Assembly (NCBI GenBank): GCA_020851835.1 | Contig: JADZBZ010000022.1 | Location: 1 to 6,521, forward strand | Length of the DNA stretch: 6,521 nucleotides | Reading direction: 5' to 3' | Origin: Acidobacteriota bacterium | GTDB lineage: Bacteria > Acidobacteriota > Vicinamibacteria > Vicinamibacterales > UBA2999 | In this document: one piece after another, positions 1-5,863 of the stretch | Layout of the letters: each line of letters starts with the position of its first letter | Position numbering within the stretch: position 1 is the stretch's first letter | Notes under the pieces: model-generated | The model's input: the letters and a program-made list of their open reading frames with translations, nothing else | Told to the model about the DNA's origin: nothing | Databases searched by the model: none | Position numbers and translations under genes: made by a program

Positions 1-665
1 ACACCCGCTACTACCTCAATGGTGCGCTCTTCGTGCTCAAGCCCGGCCAGATGACGTTTGTGGCCACCGATGGCCACCGTCTGGCACTGGTGCACGCCGA
101 TCGCGACGGCGATGAGAAGGGCGACGAAGTGCGCGCCATTCTTCCGCGCAAGGCTCTGGCCGAACTGGCGAGACTGCTGGCAGACTCGGACGGCGAGGTT
201 CGCTACGAGCGGGGCGAGAACCACCTGTTCTTCGAGATCGGGCCGCGGCTGCTGGTTTCACGGATGATCGACGGGCAGTTTCCCGCCTACGAGAAAGTCG
301 TGCCGAAGAGCAACGACAAGCACGTGGAATTCGAGCGCGATCGGTTGACCAACGCCGTGCGTCGCGTGGCGCTGCTTTCCAATGAGCGGTCTCGCGCGGT
401 GAAGTTCGTCGTCGAGAAGGGCAAGGCCGAGATCACATCGAGCAGCCCTGAATTCGGCGAAGCGCGCGAGCCCATCGAGGTGGACTACGACGGTCCCGAG
501 ATCGCCATCTGCTTCAACGCGCAGTACGTGCTCGATTTTCTCAACGCCGTTGAATCCGACGTCGTGTCGCTCGATCTCAAGGACGACGTGAGCCAGGCGG
601 TGATGAAGCCGGTTGGCGTGAACGGCTACGACTACACCTACGTCATTATGCCCATGCGGCAGTGA
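1..665 (+). CDS. dnaN: DNA polymerase III beta subunit (sliding clamp), 3' part
   Basis: This is the C-terminal part of the ring-shaped clamp that encircles DNA and tethers the replicative polymerase and other partners. The reading frame is open from base 3 and gives 220 residues. The 5' end lies outside the window, so the GTG at 33 is an internal valine codon and not a start. The fragment opens with TRYYLNG, matching E. coli clamp residues 151-157, followed by ATDGHRLAL (fragment residues 21-29). It ends with the family signature VIMPMRQ. These three segments form the hydrophobic cleft that binds clamp-binding peptides, and the key Arg, Tyr, Leu, His and C-terminal Met-Pro-Met-Arg positions are all present. 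Domains II (part) and III are therefore intact. Expected full length is about 370 residues, so roughly 150 N-terminal residues are missing. The stop codon overlaps the start of gyrB by four bases. Identification is very secure. Confidence 0.97.
   Translation, partial: TRYYLNGALFVLKPGQMTFVATDGHRLALVHADRDGDEKGDEVRAILPRKALAELARLLADSDGEVRYERGENHLFFEIGPRLLVSRMIDGQFPAYEKVVPKSNDKHVEFERDRLTNAVRRVALLSNERSRAVKFVVEKGKAEITSSSPEFGEAREPIEVDYDGPEIAICFNAQYVLDFLNAVESDVVSLDLKDDVSQAVMKPVGVNGYDYTYVIMPMRQ
662..665 (+). other. GTGA stop-start overlap of dnaN and gyrB
   Basis: The dnaN stop TGA (663-665) is embedded in GTGA, whose GTG (662-664) opens gyrB in the next frame. No Shine-Dalgarno-like purine run is visible in the preceding 15 bases. 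A terminating ribosome restarting on gyrB is therefore the likeliest way for it to be translated. This is an inference; starts further downstream at 680 or 698 would remove the overlap. Confidence 0.6.
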
Positions 666-3211
666 GCGAAGAAACCAGCGTGTCAGAAATCGACGAGATG
701 GTTCTCCCCGGCGCGTCCGGCCAGGACTACGGCGCCGGAAGCATCAAGGTCCTCGAGGGCCTCGAGGCGGTCCGCAAGCGGCCCGCGATGTACATCGGGT
801 CCACGGGTCCGGCTGGCCTGCACCACCTCGTGTACGAAATTGTCGACAACTCGATCGACGAAGCGCTGGCCGGCTACTGCACCGAAATCAACCTCACCCT
901 GCACCTGGACCAGTCTGTCACCGTGGTCGACAACGGCCGCGGCATTCCCGTGGACATGCACGAGAGCGGGCGGCCGGCGGCCGAAGTGGCTCTCACCGTG
1001 CTGCACGCCGGCGGCAAGTTCGACAACAAGAGCTACAAGGTTTCGGGCGGCCTTCACGGCGTGGGCTCGTCTGTCGTGAATGCGTTGTCGGAACGCCTGG
1101 AACTCGAGATCTGGCGGAACGACAAGGTTTACCAGCAGGCCTACGCGCGCGGCCGTCCGACCACCGACCTCACGATCACCGGGACGACGAAGCGCCGGGG
1201 CACCAAGATTACGTTCCGTCCCGACGATCAAATCTTCGAGACCACCGATTTCAGCTTCGACACGCTGGCGCAGCGCCTGCGCGAACTGGCATTTCTCAAT
1301 GCCGGCCTGATTATCACGCTCGACGACGAGCGCGACGGCAAAGCGCACCGCTTCCATTACGAAGGCGGCATCGTGTCCTTCGTGGAGCATCTCAACAAGA
1401 ACAAGGGTATCGTCAACGAGAAGGCCATCTACATGCGCGGCGAGCGCGACGGTATCGACGCCGAGATCGCCATGCAGTGGAACGACGGGTACAATCCGCA
1501 GGAGTTCTCGTTCGCCAACAACATCAACACCCACGAGGGCGGCACCCACCTGTCCGGGTTCCGCGCCGCGCTCACGCGGACGATCAATACCTACGCGTCG
1601 CGGAACAACCTGACGAAGGATCTCAAGGACGCCACCATCAGCGGTGACGACATCCGCGAGGGCATGACCGCGGTGATCAGCGTCAAGATCCCGAATCCCC
1701 AGTTCGAGGGCCAGACCAAGACCAAACTCGGGAACACCGAAGTGAAGGGCATCGTCGAGGCGATCATCAACGATCGCCTGGGTGCCTTCCTCGAGGAGAA
1801 TCCGGCCGTCGCCAAGCGCGTGGTGTCGAAGGCGGCCGACGCGGCCCGCGCGCGCGAGGCGGCCCGCAAGGCCCGCGACCTGGTCCGTCGCAAGGGCGCC
1901 CTGGACGGCAGTTCACTGCCCGGCAAGCTGGCCGACTGCCAGGAGCGGGACCCGGCGCAATCCGAGATCTACATCGTGGAAGGCGAGTCGGCCGGCGGCT
2001 CGGCCAAGCAGGGGCGCGACCGGCGCTTCCAGGCCATCCTGCCCATCAAGGGCAAGATTCTCAACGTCGAGCGCGCGCGGCTCGACCGCATGCTCAGCTC
2101 CGACGAAATCAAGACGATGATCGCCGCGCTCGGTTGCGGCATCGGGACCGAAGACTTCGACATCGAGAAGCTTCGGTACCACAACATCATCATCATGACC
2201 GACGCGGACGTGGACGGCTCCCACATCCGCACGCTGCTGCTGACTTTCTTCTACCGCCAGATGCGCCAGTTGGTGGAACGGGGGCACATCTTCATCGCGC
2301 AGCCGCCGCTCTTCCGTGCCAAGCGCGGGCGAGTGGAAACCTATATCAAGGACGAGCGAGCGCTCGAGAACTTCCTGGTGCATCGCGCGGTCGAGTCGAG
2401 GCTGGTGAAGCTCGGAGACGGCAGCGAACTGTCCGGAGCGGCGCTCGAAAAGGCCCTGCACGGCATCATCGGCTACCAGAAGGTGCTGCAGGTGGTTCAG
2501 CGGCGCGGCCATGGGCGGGAGGTCGTCGAAGGGCTGCTCGATCGCGAAGTGCGCGACCGCACCTTCTTCGAGTCCGAGGCGCAAGTCGACGCGTTGGCCG
2601 CTCAGTTGACGACGCCGCTACGCGACGTCTCGTCGCTCCGGGACGAGGAACACAACATCTTCACGCTCCGGGTGGAAGACCGCTCGTCCGGCTACCCGCG
2701 CGTGATGGTCGTCGGCCTCGACTTCGTGCTGTCGGGCGAGTACCGCACGCTGATGGCCAGCTACGCCGAGATCAAAGGCGTCGTGAAGGCCTTCCGGCAG
2801 GCCGCGGCTGAAGTGCGGCAACTCCCGTCAGCCGTCGCAGCGGAGGAACCGGCCGAAGAAGCGGCCGAAGGGGAGGCGCCCGGCGAACCCGCCGAAGCCG
2901 CGGCGCCTGCGGCCGGCCGGAAGGATCGGGGGCCGGTGGCCATCGCCACGCTCGACGAGATGGTCGATCACTTCCTGGCGCTCGGCCGCAAAGGCGTGGC
3001 CATCAACCGTTACAAGGGTCTGGGCGAGATGAACCCCGACACCCTCTGGGCGACCACCATGAATCCCGACACGCGCACGCTCCTCCAGGTGAGGGCTGAA
3101 GACCATACCGAAGCCGACCAGATGTTCACGACCCTGATGGGCGACCAGGTCGAGCCGCGGCGGAAGTTCATCGAGGACAACGCCCTCGACGTGCGGAACC
3201 TCGACATCTGA
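662..3211 (+). CDS. gyrB: DNA gyrase subunit B (ATPase subunit)
   Basis: GyrB is the ATP-hydrolysing subunit of the cytoplasmic GyrA2GyrB2 complex that introduces negative supercoils. The 849-residue protein has a GHKL ATPase domain: HHLVYEIVDN with catalytic Glu59 and Mg-binding Asn63, DNGRGIP at 90-96, Arg152 (E. coli Arg136, novobiocin contact), and Lys353 in QTKTKL as the transducer-domain switch lysine. The TOPRIM domain has EGESAGGSAKQG from 440 and TDADVDG from 513, giving metal ligands Glu440, Asp514 and Asp516. A large insert of the kind seen in E. coli GyrB covers about 563-757 and ends in a low-complexity linker (722-758). The conserved RYKGLGEMNP (783-792) and EPRRKFIEDNAL tail follow. 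E. coli GyrB has 804 residues; the excess is the linker plus about 16 N-terminal residues. The GTG at 662 gives the overlap with dnaN. In-frame GTG 680 and ATG 698 are alternatives, because no strong ribosome binding site decides the start. Coupling to dnaN translation is inferred. Confidence 0.97.
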   Translation: MSEETSVSEIDEMVLPGASGQDYGAGSIKVLEGLEAVRKRPAMYIGSTGPAGLHHLVYEIVDNSIDEALAGYCTEINLTLHLDQSVTVVDNGRGIPVDMHESGRPAAEVALTVLHAGGKFDNKSYKVSGGLHGVGSSVVNALSERLELEIWRNDKVYQQAYARGRPTTDLTITGTTKRRGTKITFRPDDQIFETTDFSFDTLAQRLRELAFLNAGLIITLDDERDGKAHRFHYEGGIVSFVEHLNKNKGIVNEKAIYMRGERDGIDAEIAMQWNDGYNPQEFSFANNINTHEGGTHLSGFRAALTRTINTYASRNNLTKDLKDATISGDDIREGMTAVISVKIPNPQFEGQTKTKLGNTEVKGIVEAIINDRLGAFLEENPAVAKRVVSKAADAARAREAARKARDLVRRKGALDGSSLPGKLADCQERDPAQSEIYIVEGESAGGSAKQGRDRRFQAILPIKGKILNVERARLDRMLSSDEIKTMIAALGCGIGTEDFDIEKLRYHNIIIMTDADVDGSHIRTLLLTFFYRQMRQLVERGHIFIAQPPLFRAKRGRVETYIKDERALENFLVHRAVESRLVKLGDGSELSGAALEKALHGIIGYQKVLQVVQRRGHGREVVEGLLDREVRDRTFFESEAQVDALAAQLTTPLRDVSSLRDEEHNIFTLRVEDRSSGYPRVMVVGLDFVLSGEYRTLMASYAEIKGVVKAFRQAAAEVRQLPSAVAAEEPAEEAAEGEAPGEPAEAAAPAAGRKDRGPVAIATLDEMVDHFLALGRKGVAINRYKGLGEMNPDTLWATTMNPDTRTLLQVRAEDHTEADQMFTTLMGDQVEPRRKFIEDNALDVRNLDI
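2825..2935 (+). other. Ala/Glu/Pro-rich linker inside GyrB
   Basis: GyrB residues 722-758 consist almost entirely of Ala, Glu, Pro and Gly, with a short basic patch (RKDR) at the end. They lie between the end of the TOPRIM insert (a KAFRQAAAEVRQ helix) and the conserved start of the tail domain (VAIATLDEMVDHF). E. coli GyrB has only a few residues at this junction. The DNA includes a 12-base imperfect tandem duplication (2849-2860 and 2861-2872, sharing GGCCGAAG), suggesting growth by replication slippage. The segment is predicted to be disordered and is in frame, so it does not disrupt the gene. Confidence 0.85.
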
Positions 3212-3223
3212 CATCGCCGGCCA

Positions 3224-3250
3224 CGAGTGCGCGGCACCCGGCCGCACTCG
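3224..3250 (+). repeat. Perfect 8-bp inverted repeat in the gyrB-gyrA spacer
   Basis: CGAGTGCG (3224-3231) is exactly complementary to CGCACTCG (3243-3250), with an 11-base loop. It lies 13 bases after the gyrB stop and 27 bases before the gyrA start. In RNA this would form a GC-rich hairpin. No run of T follows, so it is not a standard intrinsic terminator. It could affect mRNA stability or the gyrA:gyrB ratio, or it may be a by-product of the repeated, GC-rich spacer. Confidence 0.5.
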
Positions 3251-3270
3251 GCACCCGGCATCCGGCACTC
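3233..3270 (+). repeat. Degenerate 7-bp tandem repeat, unit GGCAYYC
   Basis: The spacer contains GGCACCC (3233-3239), a three-base remnant GGC (3240-3242), CGCACTC (3243-3249), GGCACCC (3250-3256), GGCATCC (3257-3263) and GGCACTC (3264-3270). That makes five near-identical heptamers, four of them contiguous. The period is not a multiple of three and the run stops just before the gyrA start, which fits a noncoding simple repeat. One unit also forms an arm of the neighbouring inverted repeat. Function is unknown. Confidence 0.7.
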
Positions 3271-3277
3271 AGGTTCA

Positions 3278-5827
3278 ATGTCCACCACCGACTCCAGAAT
3301 CCCCGTCAACATCGAAGACGAAATGAAGCGCTCGTACCTGGATTACGCGATGAGCGTGATCATCGGGCGGGCGCTGCCCGACGTGCGCGACGGGCTCAAA
3401 CCCGCCCATCGTCGCGTGCTGTTCGCCATGCGCCAGATGGGCCTGGCCAGCAACCGCGCCTACCGCAAGTGCGCGAAGATCGTCGGCGAAGTCATCGGCA
3501 ACTACCATCCCCACGGCGACGCCCCGGCCTACGACACGCTGGTGCGTCTGGCGCAGGACTTCAACATGCGCCAGCCCCTGGTGGACGGGCAGGGCAACTT
3601 CGGCTCGGTGGACGGCGACCCGCCCGCGGCCTATCGCTACACGGAGGCGCGCCTCGAAGCCCTGGCCGAGGCGATGATGGGGGACCTCGACAAGGACACG
3701 GTGGACTACGTCCCGAACTTCGACGAGACCGCCGAGGAACCCGTCGTCCTGCCCACGGCTTTTCCCAACCTGCTCGTCAACGGATCGACGGGCATTGCCG
3801 TCGGCATGGCCACGAACATCCCGCCGCACAACATGCGGGAGGTGGTCGACGCCGTGATCTGGGTGATCGAGAACGTCTACATGGCGCCCGCCGACGCCCC
3901 GAAGCTGACGCGCGAGCAGAAGCTGAGAGAAATGATTCGCCAGGTGTCCGGCCCCGACTTCCCGACCGGCGGCATCATCGTCGGGCGGCGCGGCATCCAG
4001 GAGGCCTACCAGACCGGCCGTGGCGGCATCCAGGTGCGCGCCCTGGCCGAGATCGAGACGACGAAGAAGGGCGACCGGTCGCAGATCGTCATCACCGAGA
4101 TCCCGTTCCAGGTCAACAAGAAGAACCTGCTCGAACGGATGGCCGACCTGGTCCGCGACAAGACCATCGAAGGCATTTCCGACATCCGCGACGAGTCCGA
4201 CCGCGACGGCATGCGCGTGGTCGTCGAGCTGAAACGGGGTGAGGTCGGCGAGGTCGTCCTCAACAACCTCTACAAGTACACCCAGCTCCAGCAGACCTTC
4301 GGCATCATCCTGCTGGCGATTGTGGGCGGACGGCCGCGCGTGCTCAACCTGCTCGAGATCGTCGAGCACTTCATCGAGTTCAGGCGCGAAATCGTCAGGC
4401 GCCGCACCGAGTTCGAGCTGCGCAAGGCCGAAGCCCGGGCGCACATCCTCGAAGGCCTGCGCATCGCGCTCGACCACCTCGACGCGGTCATCACCCTCAT
4501 CCGCGGGGCGAAGAACCCGCCGGAGGCCAAGGTCGGCCTCGTGGCGCAGTTCGGACTGAGCGAGATCCAGGCGCAGGCCATCCTCGACATGCAGCTCCAG
4601 CGCCTCACGGGACTCGAGCGGCAGAAGATCCTGGACGAGCTCGCCGAGCTCATGCGCCTGATCGAGCGGCTGCAGGCCATCCTTCGCAACCAGCAGCTCC
4701 TGCTCCAGATTGTCGTGGACGAGCTCCGCGAGGTCCGCGACCGTTTCAGCAACGAGCGGCGCACCCGGATCATCGACGCCGAAGGCGAGTTCAGCGTCGA
4801 GGACTTGATTGCGGACGAGGACGTGGCGGTCACGGTGACCGACACCGGATACATCAAGCGCACGCCGATAACGACATACCGGAACCAGCGGCGCGGCGGC
4901 AAGGGCCGCATCGGCATGCGCCCGCGCGAGGAGGACGTCGTCAACCACCTCTTCGTCGCCTCCACGCACTCCTTCCTGATGATCTTCTCCGACCGGGGCC
5001 GCGCCTACTGGCTGAAGGTGCACGAGGTTCCCGACGTGGGCGCCGACGGCCGCGGCAAGTCCATCGCCAACCTCGTCCAGATGGAAGCCGGCGAGAAGAT
5101 TGCCGCCCTGCTGGCCGTCCGCGAATTCGACGACGCCCACTTCGTGGTGATGTGTACGCGAAGGGGCACCGTGAAGAAGACGGAGCTGTCGGCCTTCGCC
5201 AATCCGCGGGCGGGAGGCATCATCGCCATCGGTGTGGACGATACCGACGCCGTCATGAGCGTCCAGCGGTCCGACGGCGCCAGCGAAGTGTTCATCGGCA
5301 CACGTGACGGCATGGCCATCCGCTTCGCCGAAGGCGACGTTCGCTCGATGGGACGTACCGCCTACGGCGTGCGCGGCATCCAGCTGCGCGAAGGCGACGA
5401 GGTCGTCGCCATGGAGGTCGTCAAGCCGGGCGGCACGCTGCTGACGGTGACCGAGCAGGGCTACGCCAAGCAGACCGCCCTCGACGAGTACCGCGTCCAG
5501 GGCCGCGGGGGCTACGGTCTCAAGAACCTCGAAATCACCGACAAGAACGGCCGCGTGGTCGGCATCGCGCAGGTGAGCGAAGACGAGGAGTTGATGGTCA
5601 TCACCGAACAGGGCAAGATCATGCGCACGCCCGCGAGCCAGATTCGGACGATCGGCCGCGCCACGCAGGGCGTGAGGTTGATGGACCTCGGCGGCGAGGA
5701 CAAGGTCGTGTCGATCGCGCTCGTCCCCAAGACGGCGGACGAAAGCGGAGACGAGCCGGAGTCGTCCGACCCACCAACCGGGGCCGGTGCCGAGGGCGAG
5801 GAGCCCGGACCAGAGGATCAGTCCTAG
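3278..5827 (+). CDS. gyrA: DNA gyrase subunit A (DNA cleavage-rejoining subunit)
   Basis: GyrA cuts and reseals the gate DNA segment through a transient tyrosyl-DNA bond and wraps DNA around its C-terminal domain. The 849-residue protein has the winged-helix domain with catalytic Tyr121 preceded by Arg120 (AAYRYTEARL) and Ile173 in the DNA-bending GSTGIAVGMATNIPPHN segment. A tower and coiled-coil follow (about 360-500). The GyrA box QRRGGKG at 537-543 marks gyrase rather than topoisomerase IV. Six pinwheel blades extend to about 816, and an acidic tail covers 818-849. The tower lacks the roughly 35-residue insert of E. coli GyrA. The quinolone region reads HGDAPAYD, with Ala82 and Pro83 where E. 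coli has Ser83 and Ala84. The ATG at 3278 is chosen because homology begins soon after it (IPVNIEDEMKRSYLDYAMSVI) and a short AGG (3271-3273) precedes it. The frame extends up to GTG 3227, but that part only translates spacer repeats. Confidence 0.97.
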   Translation: MSTTDSRIPVNIEDEMKRSYLDYAMSVIIGRALPDVRDGLKPAHRRVLFAMRQMGLASNRAYRKCAKIVGEVIGNYHPHGDAPAYDTLVRLAQDFNMRQPLVDGQGNFGSVDGDPPAAYRYTEARLEALAEAMMGDLDKDTVDYVPNFDETAEEPVVLPTAFPNLLVNGSTGIAVGMATNIPPHNMREVVDAVIWVIENVYMAPADAPKLTREQKLREMIRQVSGPDFPTGGIIVGRRGIQEAYQTGRGGIQVRALAEIETTKKGDRSQIVITEIPFQVNKKNLLERMADLVRDKTIEGISDIRDESDRDGMRVVVELKRGEVGEVVLNNLYKYTQLQQTFGIILLAIVGGRPRVLNLLEIVEHFIEFRREIVRRRTEFELRKAEARAHILEGLRIALDHLDAVITLIRGAKNPPEAKVGLVAQFGLSEIQAQAILDMQLQRLTGLERQKILDELAELMRLIERLQAILRNQQLLLQIVVDELREVRDRFSNERRTRIIDAEGEFSVEDLIADEDVAVTVTDTGYIKRTPITTYRNQRRGGKGRIGMRPREEDVVNHLFVASTHSFLMIFSDRGRAYWLKVHEVPDVGADGRGKSIANLVQMEAGEKIAALLAVREFDDAHFVVMCTRRGTVKKTELSAFANPRAGGIIAIGVDDTDAVMSVQRSDGASEVFIGTRDGMAIRFAEGDVRSMGRTAYGVRGIQLREGDEVVAMEVVKPGGTLLTVTEQGYAKQTALDEYRVQGRGGYGLKNLEITDKNGRVVGIAQVSEDEELMVITEQGKIMRTPASQIRTIGRATQGVRLMDLGGEDKVVSIALVPKTADESGDEPESSDPPTGAGAEGEEPGPEDQS
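4886..4906 (+). other. GyrA box (QRRGGKG) coding motif
   Basis: Residues 537-543 of GyrA match the canonical seven-residue box exactly. In known gyrases this loop in the first pinwheel blade is needed for DNA wrapping and negative supercoiling, and it is degenerate or absent in ParC. It settles the gyrA over parC assignment. Confidence 0.93.
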
Positions 5828-5846
5828 CCGAGGCGGCCGATGAAGG

Positions 5847-5857
5847 AAAGGAGAAGG
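5847..5857 (+). promoter_or_regulatory. Ribosome binding site of the lipoprotein gene
   Basis: The purine run contains AAAGGAG (5847-5853) and an overlapping GAAGG (5853-5857), placed 10 and 6 bases before ATG 5864. It is the strongest Shine-Dalgarno-like sequence ahead of any start in this window. It favours ATG 5864 over the in-frame ATG 5840, which lies upstream of it. A second ATG at 5870 is also possible. The site lies just after the gyrA stop with no visible promoter or terminator between. Confidence 0.75.
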
Positions 5858-5863
5858 TGTTCG

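Noticed and set aside
3227..3277. GTG 3227 as the gyrA start.
   Set aside because: The extra 17 residues only translate the spacer repeats and have no counterpart in GyrA. ATG 3278 lies just ahead of the conserved N-terminus.
3275..5140. A 621-codon open frame on the minus strand opposite gyrA, with similar long minus-strand frames opposite gyrB (683-1549, 1913-2584).
   Set aside because: These mirror the GC-rich third codon positions of the sense genes. Their translations are repetitive Val/Asp/Leu/His-rich strings with no recognisable motif, while the sense frames are unmistakable gyrase.
5814..5825. AGGA-TCAG-TCCT as a terminator hairpin at the end of gyrA.
   Set aside because: The stem has only four pairs, lies inside the coding end and has no T tract.
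3278..5827. parC instead of gyrA, with parE instead of gyrB.
   Set aside because: The exact QRRGGKG box, the six-blade C-terminal domain and the position next to dnaN support gyrase.
5840..5863. ATG 5840 as the lipoprotein start.
   Set aside because: It would place the strong ribosome binding site inside the gene and add an Arg/Lys-rich stretch ahead of a signal peptide that is already complete. A weak GAGG at 5830-5833 leaves it possible but less likely.
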